From Mesaphorura yosii (taxonomy: Eukaryota > Arthropoda > Collembola > Poduromorpha > Tullbergiidae), in contig WIXG01000134.1 of NCBI GenBank assembly GCA_009869945.1, positions 1-64,000 on the forward strand: DNA of 64,000 nucleotides, in the 5' to 3' direction. The notes under the pieces were generated by a model. The model was not told where the DNA came from and made no database searches. It saw nothing but the letters and a program-made list of their open reading frames with translations. Positions within the stretch are counted from its first letter, which is position 1. Each line of letters starts with the position of its first letter. This document shows, piece by piece, positions 12,405 to 27,659 of this stretch. The position numbers and the translations under genes are program-made.

Positions 12405-15400
12405 CCTTAATTATTTTACAACAAAGTAGATCTTGAGTTACTTTCACTTGAATCCCTGTCCTCCAACTTCTAAAGACTCATTTCATGGTTGTGTGACTTT
12501 TGTCCTTAATGTTGTGTAAACCCTGTAAAATAATTTAGGCGGATTTTGCTTCAGGCATATTTGTGAAGGACTAATTTTGTTCAAAATTGGATTTTATGAA
12601 AGCCGAAAATGAAGACAATGGTCTCCAGAGAAGTTTCAAACGTAAAGTAATGTCATTTTGTTTCATTTAATTTGTCGCTCAACCAATCAATGCTAAGACG
12701 ATCCTTCCCACAACCACAAACCAACCTACCATTTTGATACCAACATTTTGTAAGCATTAAGCCAATTTGTTCAAGGATGCGACGATGAGACACGGCAAAG
12801 AATTCTGTGTTCGTGCCGTATGAGGTCAATACTTGAGATGTGATGATTCAGTAGTTCAGCGCAGCCGCCGCACCAAAGCTGCACATGGCTGCTGTGGCGT
12901 GGACCGTCGTGCGTGGCTGGCGGAGCAAGATTAACGAAAGAGAGACAAAATATTTAATGAAATGATTCAAACGCACATTTAGATAAGGATAGTTAAGTAA
13001 TAAGTACAAGTACATACAGTATTTCAATATTTAAGACTTGTGACGTGAATTCTTCATTCCAGTTTCAGCTCCCAATTCTAAATCTATGAGGCACCTTCAA
13101 TCTTCACGAATCTATGAATCTTGTATGGTGCCCGTTTGCTCGCATTACTTTATCTTAATTACGAGCTCGTACCTTCTTTATTTTCCGTCTTCAATCGTTC
13201 ACTTGTTGACTTGTTGCAATAACCTTGAATGAATCTTAAGACTTCTCGCTTCTGCCGCTGACTCCACTCGAAACATCTTTTAATTATTGTAATATGTGAC
13301 TCATTACGAAAGGTCGATATTCCAGAGTCCTTGTTCAAGTTAAAGCGAGTAAAATACAATAATGCCACATGGGCATAATCTTTGTCTTCGGTCCTTCGTA
13401 TTTCAACACGACCCTGTCAACTAAAATAATTCCATACAAATTAAGGCATGGAAGACTTTTAGGTTTAAAATGGGACACATAAGAAGTCGTGCTTCGTGTG
13501 CCAGTGCATTTTGAAATTACAATCATGGAAAGAAGCATTTTGTTGTATGAATAATTTAAACTGTTGTGTACTCAGCCAAGTCAGGCAAAATGCCCGAAAC
13601 TGTTTGGAAAGCGGATAACTGCAAAGAAGAAGAAAGGTTTCGTAGTGCAAATGTCTTGCAATACTTGAAGTGTTTAATAAGAGAAAGACGAATGAGACAG
13701 AAAGACTACTTGCAATGAGAAAACCGAATTCGTTCCAGATCTTCTTTCGTCTTTGTGGCTCAGGAAAGAGCAGGAAGCATGCAGCAGACTGTTTCGGCTT
13801 TCGGCACAACCAGGCCAAGTGCCTTGAAGTTGGTGTGTAACTACAGCTCTTAATTACTCCCGTCGACTCGAATTGGACAAAAACAAATTCAATACTTCAG
13901 GTAGTGCCCATTAAAATTTCCAAAGTTTTACATCGAAATGGACAAAAAACCTAGACAAGTGCACAAGAACACTTGAACATGAGAAATGCGGCAGGTCTTA
14001 AAAATAGGCGAATCGAATATGGAGTTTATCACACGACGTTCATATGTGTAGTAAACGACAGAAACTCTCGGCTAGAAAAATTACCGAAAGGAAAAGTAGC
14101 GATAGTGGCAAATTCCCGTTCTCGTCCTCTCATTTCAGACCTTAAAATGAAGAAATTATATTTGCAATAATAATAACAGCACGAGCAAATAATAGTTTCC
14201 CGATACTACACAAATCGCACAATGTGCGGAGGCAGTGCAATAGTTTTCCGAGCACCAGTAAATGGATTCGAATGTTCAGATAAATTGAGAATGAGAACGA
14301 ACCAGCAAACTATGGAAAAGACTGGCGAGCGTACTGGGAATCTATTTGGGGAATATGAAAGATGCTTGACTGGCTGCCACAGTTAGTATTGGTAAAGTAA
14401 ACAGAAAGCATGAGGTAATAGAAAATTGCATGGCCAGTTGTGCTACGTGCGAATACTCCATCGATCAGCCTGCATGCAGTCTAGTTATAGCTGGTGATGG
14501 AAATCCAGAGAAATCTTGGGCGCAGAAGAAGCGAAGAAACTTGTTCAATTTATTTTCTCTAGACGACTGGGGAATCGTGAAATCTGGTCCATACATTTTT
14601 GTTTCTATTATACAACTATAAAAATAAAAATAAGAAACGTACATACAAACTCGTGGAGTGGCAAATGCAGGGCTCAAGCACATATGTGGGCACGGACATA
14701 ACCAGGCAATAATAGTAATAATAAAAATCCAAGTGGAAAACACACACAAGTTGACTTGACCAGAAACGGAAAGTTTTCTCTTGAGCACCATTTCTTTGGC
14801 ATTTGGCGGCTGTTTGCTGATTCGCCAAGCAATATTTACCGATGGAAGGATTTCTCCCATTCCACTCTAATGTCAGTGCGCTTACTCTTTTTACACTCAA
14901 TTTCATTCAACAACTCAATATTAACATAAGATCCGTAATATTGCAGAGCAAATCGTGGCGTTTACAATTCCACGTCATTCAATAACCTTGTTGCTTTCAT
15001 TCCGCTTGCATGCTTTTGGTTTCTGGAAGCAAATTTGTAAAATTAAACCAATCATTCGAACATAAACGCATTTACCATAATTGCAAGTCGGATTGAAGGC
15101 GTGGCGTGTGCTGGTGCTTGTGCTTGACGGCAGATGCTCATGCTAATGCTTGAGTATCAAGGTGATTGATTCGGTGGTCGGCCTCCTTCAGCATGCAAAC
15201 ATAGAAATAGAATTGAAATGAAGCATTAAGCATCACATTAGGCAGTAGTCAGGCAGGAGAAAGCACAAAGCACTGATTGATAACTTGACACACATTGCAT
15301 AATATTTCACTTTGAATTGTGCGAATCTGCGTCATTCTGGATACAAGAAGGTTGACGCACTGCTCTTCTCTGCGCTGCTCGCATGGCTTGAGTTTACCAG

Positions 15401-18400
15401 CATCAGGCGTTGGTATCATGGCAAGTTACAAGTACATACAGTGCGTCTATTTTTGTAATCGAGCCAGAGACCATTAATTACACAACTAAACATCAATGCT
15501 TTATTAATGGATTCTCCTCAACACTCCGTACATCATAATTACATGATATTCTGAAGCACGTACGATACAGAAATAGAGTCATCGAGGACTGTCTTGTCTT
15601 GGCTTCTACTCGCCTACAAACTTATGTCGGTTCACAGGCGAACGGAATTCAGATATGAACTTCCACATTTTGCTAAGAAACTCTTATCGGATTACCCCGC
15701 GTCTTAATTATAATTACGTACTCAAAACTCAAGCCAGCCAGGCTACAATTACAGGCTGATAACTTTTCGCGAAATAATGGTAAAGGTTACAGGCTCCTAA
15801 GCATGACACGACGGGCGTGGGATGAGCAAAAGTTTCGATCCGCGGGCATGACGGGCGTTCCGCAGAATTTTTAGAGATTGTCGGGTTCTTCTTGGATTCG
15901 GAAAGGTCACCGCGTGCGCAAAAGTAGCGAAGTGGCAGAGTTCATAAGATTCATTCACTGGTTTTGTACGCCTCATTAATTTTTTATTGTTATCATTTAA
16001 CAAAAATTGTGCATTCGTTGCTCTTTTCCTGCTTTCTCGTGCCCTTTTAGAGACATCTTTCCTATGCAGAAGAAGCAAGCTTTAAACTTTGTAGCTGTAC
16101 TGTTGTAATTGCAGTGTAAACTCATTTAAGCTGTGGCGCGTACGTAAAACTCGCCAATTCAAGCAAAGCAAAGCAAAGCATACGACACACGACAAAGCAA
16201 AACCAAACATAAAAAGGTACTAACTTATTTTAAGTTTTACGCGACTTTGATCTGTGTTAATGTTAATTGTTATTAGCATAAGGAATAATTACCAAATTAC
16301 CCTCACATTGTAATTGCGACGCGAATAAGTAACTTATCCTCTAATAATTCCACAAGCTAAGTGTAATACGCAATTACGCTATACTTATAGCATAGCATAT
16401 GAATTCCTCAAGGTATTAATTCCAATTGTCGTGCTCGTGTGCGAATTGTTTATACTTATCGTGTAACGGTGCCAAAGACAATGTGACATGTGACGCTTGT
16501 TCAGGGTGTATGCGGACTATGTTCAGAGAGTATTTGCAATTTATAAACCCCATTTCTCAGTCGGAAGATGTAACTCAGGATGCACTCGATCGGCCAGTCG
16601 ATTGGTCGGTCGGTTCGGTGTCGCGACGGAATAAATGTGATCGTGATCTTATTAACATAATTAACATACGAGGTGTCAAAACACCGCAACACAACATGAG
16701 CTCCTTAAGTCTAAGCGTAAGCATAGGCGAAATAATTACAAAGTACGCTAAATAAATAAATAGACCGCGTGGACGAAGAAGAATTCTCAACAATCATTGC
16801 AAACAATGTGTTATGAACAAATATTATAACCTATGATATTAAGTGAAGTAATTAAGAAAGACTCATTCATTTACCACTGTTCTTTTATTTCAACTCCTAC
16901 TCTTATGATGCTATATTTAAATGAGAAATAAAAAATCTTCAATATGAAACACAATTTGAACGTGGTTTCATTCACATCTTTTAAGCTTCTTCTATGGAAG
17001 AGCTGTTATAGCATGAGAGATCGACTTTTAGATCATTAGATTGATAGAGTGCACTCACTCTTGTTATTTTGCATGCATACATTTCCATTCTCGTCTCTTT
17101 TCCCTGGAAAAATTGGCGTAATAGATCAAGTGTCAGTCCAACTGATGCTGCTGCTTGAGTGCTGCTGTGCTATGGAGAGCTTTCCCATTGAAATTGAAGA
17201 GCAAAGAGTTCTACTTTGCATCCTGAATGGATGGGAGATATTTTATCAATCCTACTCCAGTATTCTCTGTTGCAGCGCAGGAAATAATAATAGCACAGCA
17301 GAGAGCCAGAATTTGCAAGGGGTAACCACTCATTTGCTATTCATCAAAAGGTAACTACGGATTCGATACTAGATTCAAGATTGACTGGCAACAAGCATCA
17401 GTTCAAGTGCCGTTTATAATTCGTACATTGAAAAGAGGATTTTTACGTAGTGTCAATGTGGGATGCAATTTTCACTTTTTCACTCTTCTTTCGCTAACGA
17501 GCCAATTTAATTCAACCAACTCGGTTCCCCCAAACTTTAACTGCTTAACGTGGATTGTTGGTATATCGAAATTTGCCTTCTATTCCAGACGTTAATGCAG
17601 ACTCCAAAATTAAACTTCTGAATTCTGGGAGGCAATCCTGAGTTTCCTGCGAAATCTCGTCTGTTCTGTTGGAGAATCCTTAAACATATTCCGAAGCGGA
17701 TGCTACTGCTGCTAAGAGCGAGAGGGAGACAAAAGCGGAAATAAGCATCATTCTGGAAAGCCACACGTGCATAAATAATTGTGCCACCAAAGGAAAATTC
17801 GTGCTGCTTGCCGACATGCCCTGGAGGCTGTGACTCGGGTTCGCCATCTCTCTTGACTGCAGGTGCTGGAGTCCAGGTCCCGTTTAACGGAATTGGTGCT
17901 TTACCCAATAAAAATTCTTTCAGACACAAGCTTCACTGCTTTTGCAAGTGCTCTGATCTTTGCACTCGCGCCTATTTTGTCTCCGAAGATCGAATCTTCG
18001 TAAAAGCTCCCAGCGATTAACTCAAAATGACAAGGACAAATTTCACAGATTTCTTTGCCTTGCTTCTGTCTGCAACACGTGCCTTTCTGAAGCCAAGTCT
18101 GTGCTTTACGTTTTTGTGGTTTTTGCGGCTCTCTGAAGCAGATTTTCCATTCCCACTTTTCCTGCTATAAGAATTACAATATCGATTTTCTCCACAGGTA
18201 CACAAAATTTGCATTCCATCCTTTTCTTTCACGGATCACAATTTTTAAGTAAGGACTCTGCGATCGCGTTTCGAATGGAATATTCCTGGAATCTGTGAGG
18301 CTTGAGTTTTAATCAGGCGGCACGATCGGAGAGGCGCAGGCGACTCAATTCACATAAAAAACCAGTCACGGAACTCGCCGCAGTATTGCACTCGCATTTC

Positions 18401-21400
18401 AGCTGCAGTATTGAATTCGAATTTCGAATTCCCATTTCCCAGGCGCAATCTATCACGGCCGAGCCGATAATTCGTGCTGTATTGCATGCAAAAATTTAGG
18501 ACAATGGGACGAAGACGAAGACGGAATGAGCTGTGCTGGAGAAGGAAACACGAAATCGAAGTCAACTTCGGGAGCAACAGCAGAATATTGAATCTGTGAT
18601 TGTGGTTTCATATATTTTAAATCTAATGCAGAATAAAAATATGCACACTTTGCAAAAGTAATTCGCCGCTGAGACGGCGGCGAGGCATCTGGAAATGTCA
18701 GCGCAGCATATTGAATCCCAGTGAGAACAAAAAGATGAAAAGAAAAGGAGCGGAGACATTCTTCATCATCATTTTCAAATTTTCTCGGCTTTGGTCTGAA
18801 GCCTGAGCTCGTCTGGACTGAGCCTCGCGCTGCGACTTCCAGAAGTGAAGCGTACACGTACGCAACTAAGCCAAGGCTGCTCCCGCTCCGGTTTCTTAAT
18901 TACCCAAAGGCAAAGGCGTGCACCGAGTGCTCCTCTGCGCGCTTCGTGGAGTCTTGTTCAGATTCCTATTTTGGGCATTAGATCCCAATACTGCATAATA
19001 TTCCGTGCACAAAATGCGGGTTTCGGTTGCCTTTTGTGTGTCATTTCAACCAAGGAACTGAATTCGATGATCATACGAATTTCAAAACGAAAATCTGCAA
19101 AGTCGCCATTTTGGCACCCTTCGAAGACCTCAAGTTAAAAGTTTGCTCTTCGCGACACGTCTTGGAGTGAAGGTGAGCATTCTAAGCATTGCAGTAATCT
19201 GAATGTCAATGCGTGCAAGCAAGCGAAAAATATTTAATAGCTCTTCATTTTCGCAAAAGTTGAGTGGTGGACTACGCTTCTTCTGAAGTGAGCAAGCTTT
19301 TGTGCTACGACTCCCACTTGAAATCTTTGCTCAGCGGAGTAATAACATCAACTTTTCTTTTGTACCTTTGCCTTTTCGCATGCCGCTGTCGCATACCTTT
19401 GCGCTGACGCTGACTTGACTCTCGGACGAATAAAAGATGAAAGTGCAGAGAAGAGAATGCATGTTATTAGCCCAACTGGAGGAGAATACCTCCAAATCCT
19501 ATTTACATATTTTCATTTCATACATTGATGCCTTGTCTTGTCAGCCTGTCATGCCATAACGTGATGCGCTTTGAGCAAGACGAAGATGCAAAATATAAAT
19601 AGAAGTAGAAATGCAAAGGGATTACGATTCTATCATGTCATGTGTGTTTGAGGCTTTGTTTCCAGTTGCCAGTATGCCAGTTGCTTTCTTTCACTTTCCA
19701 TTTTCAGTTTCTCCAGAAGTAGTCTATTAAAACTCGAGATCTGGTTCTCCATCTCTTGAGAAGGAGTATCACGATTCCAGTGTCCCAAGAAGCAAGAGAA
19801 GGAGAAACGAATAAACGGGCTGCGCTTCTAGTGTTGGTTCCACTTCTTGTCTGGACTCTCTGCTCTACTCCAGCAGATGACTCAAAACTCGTCTTTAGGA
19901 AGCGACGGAACAAGCAAGTATTTAATGCCAGGCGAGCTGGTTTTAGCTGCAGTCGTAGCTTTTGTGCCTTCATTTTCGTGAAGGATTTTCAGTGACTTCT
20001 TGTGTGCTTGGCTTGACTTGACGCAACACACAATTGAGACTGAGACCAGAAGTTTGATTGATGAAATAGCGAAGAGGAAATTCTTATTAGGCACAGTGGT
20101 TAGCAGAGCAGTTGAGTAGTTCAAACGAAACGTCATGTGAGTCATATTAAAGGATTATAGCCATCTTCCTCGAACCCAAACCATTCTTCATCCGATTGAA
20201 TTGATAAGAACTGTTCTGATTATCTGGCTTTTTGAGTTCTTGGGAGGATATTAAGTGAGAGAACAAAAAGAGCAAACATTTTAACGAGCACCGCAAAGCA
20301 CTTGCACTGTACTGAATGATTAAATGCAGTAAAGTAAATGTGAAGTGAAGAACGGTACTCGCGGAGAGAAGAAAGAAAGAATGATAAGAGAGCGAGATTG
20401 CTCAGCAGTTATAAAAAAATTGGGCAATATTATTGCTCCGGCTCAGCCTCATTTCTTTCGTCTTGCCCAAATGTCATAAAAATTAAACGTTTGGTTTTCT
20501 GGGGCCATCATGAAATGTGAAATCATGCTTCGAGTCCGATCGACGATGAGCATCATCGAAGGCCGTAAAGTGTGAGCAAGTTGGGCCTAAATGTTGGTTT
20601 ACCGCTGGCTGCTGCCGTAAACTCAAACGACGGTAATAATATAAATTCCTTCACAAAATGTTGGCTCGATTTGCATAAAATATCAATTTGGGGTTTATTA
20701 CTCAAAGGAAATGTACACTTAATAGGACCAATAACAATGACTGACAAGAAGTCGCAATTTGCACAGTTAAACTGCGTGAGTTTTTATGCCGACTGAGTGT
20801 TTAAATGGCCAATGCGAATGGTTTAACGAATCCACCTGTTTCTGATTGCTTAATGCTATTAACACTTAACGGGCATCGAAATGAAATCTTCAACTTCAAC
20901 GAGCTGAATTTATGACCCGTGTGACCGATAAATGTTTATTACGTGGTCACAGGTTGAGGTTCGATTCCACTTCAATCTTTGATTTTCGCATCAAAAGCTC
21001 AACCATGTGCGCTTTAGTCCGGTTAAGGAATACCATTTAAAATTAATCAGGAAGGTCACCGTCATGGTATTTTATCCACAAACTTAATCATGCGAAGCGA
21101 TCTTGGTTTAGTTTAATGAAACAGTCGTGACAAAACTTTTAAGAGCCTACTTTATTGTAAAATCGCGAAACAATTCCAACCCGTCAGTCGCAAAAAATGA
21201 AGCGATGTGTGCCGTGCTCTGAATGCCCTGCAGGCTGTCTCGTTGTGCTGTAGTTTGCGGACAATTCCTTAAATTCTTCGTGTCAACCGTTTCACGTGAG
21301 TACCTGCTCTTCGTAGCTTCTGAAACAATCGGATGCCAACGCGAATGCCAAAGGATTCGGGTGTCAATTATTTAGTGCCTGAGAATACTAAAGTGTTGCA

Positions 21401-24400
21401 TGAAAAAACGAACCATAAAACAGCTGAAATTTTGCATGAGATTATTTCTCCCAAACATAAGAAAATAATTCCTGCTTTGCATTAGAGGAATTATTTTAAA
21501 TATGACGCAAATTTTCATGAAACAATACAAAAGGCTCATGTGAAAACTGGAAAATTCCTCGAGTGCATTCCACGAAACAACACCCAAAACGTACAAAACT
21601 TGCAGTTTTAGGTGCCCATGCCTCACTTCTCAAACAAACCGAACCTAAAATTGATTAGATTGACCCTTACATCCGGTCGGAAATGGAATTTAGGGCCAGA
21701 ATCAGGCCTTCTAACCCATTCGAGCACGTATTCAGTCAACGAAAACATTGGAGTAAGTGTCCTCGTGCGGTTAGGAAATGCCTTTTCGAGAAAGGATAGG
21801 GACTGAGTATTAACTAATTTGTACGCATCACGCTAGATAACTCATGAGTTCTTAAAATACTTTCATGCAAGCATTGGTTATGCAGCAAAGAAATATTTAA
21901 ATGCATAAGTCAGCATTTTCATGCAGAGGTAGCGTTATGCAAAGTAACTGTTTTCTCATCAAAGAAAAGCATATGTAACAGATAATTGTTTTCATGCAAA
22001 ATTTCAGTATTCTCAGGAGCGAAATAATAATAACCCAAAGGATTCTTCTTCTCCTTCGTGATGTCACTCAAACACGCAGCGCAGTGGGACTGTCAAATCT
22101 AACTGCAGGCTGCGTCGCACAAAGAATTTAAGAAAACAAAGATTTCTGTGGACAAACAGCTTTAATCAATATCCATTTGAGAAAATTACAAGAATTTTGA
22201 CTGAAATTTGATGATTTTATCTTCATGCGCATTTTATGCAGATTACATTACAGCCGAGTCCGAAAGTCGAGAAGAAAGACGGTAAGTGTTAATAATTTGA
22301 ATTGTACAAGACATTGGCGATTTCGACTTGACGTCTGAACAGGATAAAGTGTAACTTAAGAAATGCTCATCAAGTGAGTAGCGGCCTGGCGGAATGGGGA
22401 AGGGAAAATGTCCAAAACAATTAAAGTTGGTGTTTGTGTCTGTCAACCATATTTGTTGCATTGGAAAATTCCTTATTTGTCCTTCAATGCGTTGTAATCT
22501 TGCGAAAGAAATGCCAAAGAATTGGAAAGAAGACGCAAGCAGCAAAAAGTGGAAAACAAACATGATTACGATTATGAGAGTTGAATAATAAAACTAAGTG
22601 CAGGAGAATCAGCCATCAGCCCATCCAAGTCGAGACATTTTACTACACAACCGTAACGTTCGTACCCGTAAATCCGTCTTTGATGGGGACGTGTCGCCTG
22701 CTCGTCATTTTGCCTTTCTTTATGAGTCCTGCCAAGTGCTCCTGACAGTTACAACTGCAAATCAGTGCTTGCGTCTGGGTTTTGTGAACTGTTAATTGCA
22801 TGACATAAAAGCAAAGCCACGTATTATGAGATATTTATGTCCAATAATGGGAATGCGTTTATGGGCTTGGGTGATTTCACCATTTAACAATCCAACTCTT
22901 TTTGTCGACCGACTGTACTTTCTGCATTTCAAGAAAATTGCGCATCGCTCGGCGATCCACAAACTCATGTCCATGTCTCCTGCTTTATTGTGTGCTAAAT
23001 AGAGGTAGGTTCTGTAGGTAGACAACTTTCAAAACGCTCGAACTTCATTTGGGACTGATTGTCAACGAAAAGCTGATCCAATCAGCGGAATGCTTGCCTT
23101 GCTTCAGTTTTAAGGACGAACGGAAGAAGCAGAGACTTTTCTTGTTAATCGCAGAGCTCTGTCAGATTCAACTCCCAGATGCAATCTTTTCAATAATGCG
23201 ATTGAACAATAAGAACCTCGTCATCATAAGTTTGTAACATTTTGCATTTTACTTTGATTAGTGATACTTGTCCAGTGTTGGAAGTGTTGGAGACCTCCCA
23301 AACCGCGTAAACAAGACATCGTCTACAAAATCTACATACAACATAATTGCGTTGTGTTCTTGTCTGAAAATCTGACTTCTGACGTCGAGCGTCTGTCAAA
23401 TGAATGCGCATGTCTGAAAATGTTGCATAACTACGCTCAGGCTGTACTCGAATGTTTCTGGTAAAGCTGCAAATATTCAAAGCGGGGAATATGACCGGCA
23501 ATTAGTTTAGACTGTGCGAACGCAAACCTGCCAACTTTATTCATTTGGAATTCGCATTCGCACCTCAAAAAGGCGACGCGATGAGACGGTTGAAGTGCAT
23601 CTTCGCCAAAGCCCCACGCGAGATCCAAAATCAGGTGCAGTGTAATACATAAGGGATGCCTGCTCATTGCTTTGCATGCATAGAGCTCATTTAAGGGCAA
23701 GAGTGATTACCATTTGTTTTTGTCGTCTTTTCGCATCATTTCAATATATTACATTACTTAAATAGAAAAAATGGACGCAATGAGATGCTTTTACGCATAC
23801 TAAATTCGATTTACACTAAATTAGGGAAAGAACAAGCGAGGCGACACGGAGCGCACTGACAAAAAATACTACAATGTAAGACGAAGAGAGTTTTGTGTTA
23901 CAAACGACTGCAAATTATGATTCCGTGAACACACGCAATTCAAGATTCAATGTCGAGAAGCCCGAAGTCGCTGCGTTGACTTCATGATTCAAAATTATGA
24001 ACCCAGCTAAGTCGAAGCCAACGCCACAGACATGCATGCCAACTTGGACCGAGCATCCTTTCCCTGTCAGGTCGCTTCTCGTTATTATGTTGTTATAATG
24101 GATAGGAAAATGATTTGATTATGATTTTGATGGAGTGCCCACACATATTATCTAATCTAATTGTAAAGGTAAGTTTTACAGCACGGTGAACTCGCGTTCA
24201 AAGGATACTTCAAACAGGGGAAACCTTTTTCACAAAAATTACTTGTGAGTCTTTTGACTTTTTCGAAGACGAAGAATGCGATACAACTGTGTACGCTCAT
24301 TGGGAGGTCGCGCGTCTCCTCCGCTTTAACATTTAAGCCATTTAAGCGAACATTTAAGTCTTTCAACCTCGACTGATGCGGGCTGAAACATTTCGTGCGA

Positions 24401-27200
24401 ATATAAAATAGAATTACAAAACTCATAAAGAAGCAGCAACAAGCTTGTTATACATGCCGTGTTGTCCGGCCTTTTTGAAGTTACGTGATTGGAATATTTG
24501 ATCAGAAGCTCCGCTCAATCTGAATCTGTAAGAAGGATTTTGCAGATTCACAGATTCGAGAAAACTTGGGAATTGACAATTCGAGATTTTGCGCGAACTT
24601 AAACTGAAGAGCTGGCCACTTCTGGCAATCCCAACTTTTTTTTAATTTGATCGTCCATTTTGATAAACACAAGACGAGATGGGCACCGGTGACAAGATTT
24701 ATTCACAACCTAAACGCAAATGCAATGCCATATTGACTGACAAGGTGTTAAAACTGAAAAAGAAGAATGGGGAACCGATTCCGATGGACGACGCAAACAC
24801 CTGAAACATGGGCGCTTGATGAAGAATTCTTGTTAGATGGTAATTCACAAGAAACGAAGTGTAAAGAGACTTATTACGAGATTTTATAACGAGTTGACAA
24901 CAGCATAATAATGTGACGTTTTTCTTCGCTTGTGTGTTTGTGCTCTTGACATCTTACATGAGTAAAATGGACTTTGATATTTTCACACCGTCCAGCCAGC
25001 ATCAACGTCCAAAGCGCATGTTTGAAATAAAAGTGTTTCTGAGTACATTCTCATCTTGTGGTCGGTCGTCTCATTTTACAATTCCACATAACGAGAACAA
25101 CAATTTTCCTCTGCGAGTACAAATACAAAGGCAGTCTCAGCGCCAGTGCTCATCGTTGAGTAAATTAACGAAGAAATTGCACGAGGTACTCCGAGCATAA
25201 TTATTGCATGATGATAATCTTTTGTACAGACACAACTTATAAATTATGTCGCAGTGGGGAAGAGACCATCGCTTAAAACCCTGGCATCTTTTATCTACGT
25301 GATTATCACACAGCGCAGGCCAGCGCTTAATCGAGCCGGCTCATATTTTCATTAACCGTTGACGTTTTGGTTCATTAACAACAACTCTCACAAAGTGCGC
25401 AACCAATCATTAGCAATGCTCCGCCATGCAAAACTGGCACCGGCTTCAGGTGCCGGTGCTCAGTCCCGACGCGACCGCGACGGAGATCAGCGCCCGTGCA
25501 TTCTCGTGTTCTCGTACTTGCGGATGGCTACTTCGTTTTCTTAATAATATTTGACTGAAATCACTTCTTAGAGTAAATAGTTATGAGTTGCGCCATGCAA
25601 ATGTCAAGGCGGACCACGAACACGACCGATTCAAAATCAACTCTTCACCTTTCGACTTTAAAAAAATTAAGGCTAGCTCGGACAGCAACAGCGCAGCGCT
25701 GAGAAAGCGTCACGCTGCTCCGCTGGGAGAAGATATAATTGTATAAAGTCAACACCAGGCATTCCTCAAAGGGAGGAATATTTAAATCACTTTTTTTTGT
25801 AGTTTTACGATCTCAGCAGAAGCACCACGCATAAATTACCTGATTTAAGTAGTCTCTTCACAGTTTTCGATGGGTTGAAGGAGGAACTGAGACAAGCACG
25901 AAAGAAACGCGGATTCTGCCAGGAAAATATTAATTCTGCACGTAAATTGAATTACTAAGCCTGTGGAATACGAATGAGAACGAACCGCATGTAAAATCAG
26001 TAATAAAACATCAAAACTTACGGCCATGTTTCATTTTACTGTTAAAATAATGAAAAAATTAATTAAGCAAAGAAGATTTGTTATTTATTTAAGTAAAACT
26101 TATTTTGCATGAGTCTCTCAATTTTGCAGCCTTCCGCCAAACGCTGTGCTTACATTTGTAAATGATGAAAACAAATTATTAAGATCGCATGACTTCAAAA
26201 ATTAAATCAAATTACACGTCAAAATATTTGCAAAATTCTGTTGTATAGATTGCAACAGGATTGTATAATTCCAACTTTATTTCAGTGATGTCGATGTCGG
26301 CAAATGTTTTCTTACTGCACAATGTAAGAATACATTACATAATTTATGGGCTATCGAAATGGTCTCTCATGAATTAAAAATTGGATTTGAGAGCTTAATT
26401 GAGTACCTTCGATCCCAATTTGCAATAATTCACTCTTGTCTTGTCATCATCGTCCTCGCGAGGCATGCCTGCTTTAAATAATCTCGCCCACGACCATTGA
26501 AATAACGACGAAACCTTTTTAACGATAGGTGGATCAAATTAAGCCAAGACTCAATCCGTTCACGTTCAAATCTAAATATTCACCACCTACTCAAAATTGT
26601 GCCTGAAATTCAAGGCAATGAACTCTGCTCTGCGGCGTATTGTTATCATTTCATGCGTGCGTCCATTTTCAGATCATCTCATTATCAAGAACGAACCTCA
26701 AATTGAACCAATTTGCCATATTTGTAAAAACTGTCTCAAATTCTCCGCGCTAATCTTAAATCAACAGCTCACAAGCACGCATTAATAGTTGCCAACGCCA
26801 AAGAAGGAGGCAGGTCAGCCATAAAGTGAATCCAACGCAAACTCCAACACGATTTTGGAATTCCGGCTCGAAAAATCGAGAATCTTTGATATTTATGAAT
26901 GAAGAAGACTAATTTAAAGGTTTCGTTACTAATTTCTTGATTTACTCGTTTTAAAGTGTTAACGGTCACCACTCGGACTGGACAGGGTATGGGATTGAAG
27001 GAGTCAGGACCAGAATGCAGGTGATGAACTTGAATATCAAGAAATCAAGACCAATACAAACTAAAACTGGACTGCCTTGCCAGTGGTGGCCACGCACACG
27101 CACTTTCCTTCCACGGGCCTGCTTTAAAGGTCTTTGTGAATATCGGTCTGATTGTAAGTGAAAAAGTTCCCAAACTTGATTTTCGGTTTTCTTATCATTA
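12405..27200. other. Gene-poor stretch between RGS gene and scramblase locus
   Basis: About 15 kb of AT-rich sequence with many short chance open frames on both strands. I found no frame with a recognisable domain and no chain of exons with compatible splice sites. Minor points are a small AAGCA repeat near 16158-16178, a GC-rich hairpin at 25437-25459, and a minus-strand frame around 17760-17910 with coding-like codons but no supporting splice signals. Small or fast-evolving exons could have been missed. Confidence 0.5.
25437..25459. repeat. GC-rich inverted repeat (hairpin)
   Basis: GCACCGG (25437-25443) and CCGGTGC (25453-25459) are perfect inverted copies with a 9-nt spacer. They sit in a locally CpG-rich stretch (about 25420-25500) inside otherwise AT-rich DNA. 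Function unknown. Confidence 0.5.
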
Positions 27201-27220
27201 CCACTGCCATTGCCATTGAA

Positions 27221-27418
27221 TTATGACTTGATTTCCTGGTTTGATTCCTTTCTCTTATTGATGGTGCGTGAGCATGGCAAGCCCAACCTGTCCTGCACGC
27301 CTTGCCATATATTTGTATCCAGAAACTCAACCCCGTCCACGCGTGCTATTTTGTGGTTGTTCCGGTTAAACTTGTCTGATTCTTGAATACACAATTGTTG
27401 AGGATAACCACACTCCAT
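27221..27418 (-). CDS. Possible small protein or exon, unknown
   Basis: A minus-strand ATG frame of 65 codons in a TACATGG context. It has a protein-like reading (for example VDGVEFLDTNIWQGVQDRL), balanced codons and a polar, basic C-terminal tail. It lies downstream of the scramblase gene on the same strand, near other coding-like pieces. I recognise no family. It may be an exon of an unidentified gene or a chance frame. Confidence 0.2.
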   Translation of the reverse strand: MECGYPQQLCIQESDKFNRNNHKIARVDGVEFLDTNIWQGVQDRLGLPCSRTINKRKESNQEIKS

Positions 27419-27659
27419 GTACGTAAGTGAGAGGAGGAGGTGTGTGCCTGCAATTATTAACTTGTCTTAATACAATTTCTCCATAACTGGTTCAAAATAA
27501 AAAATTAACGCAATTCTTGTTTCTTTTGTTGTGAGCGCATACACATGCGAATAAAACCGTTCACGATCACGACAAATGCGTTGACCGAGTCCAAGAATTA
27601 CTAGTTTTACTAGAATCGACTCCCACTATGAACATTTTTTCTGAATGGCACGCTTTTAT

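Noticed and set aside
17760..17910. Minus-strand coding-like stretch (Pro/Gly-rich)
   Set aside because: Codon pattern looks protein-like over about 45 codons, but I found no matching acceptor, donor or family. Not strong enough to list as an exon.
18453..18857. 134-codon minus-strand frame
   Set aside because: Low-complexity Ser-rich end and no family resemblance or splice support. Treated as chance.
20957..20967. GGTTCGATTCC, a tRNA B-box-like string
   Set aside because: No A box at the right distance and no cloverleaf or acceptor stem can be formed around it.
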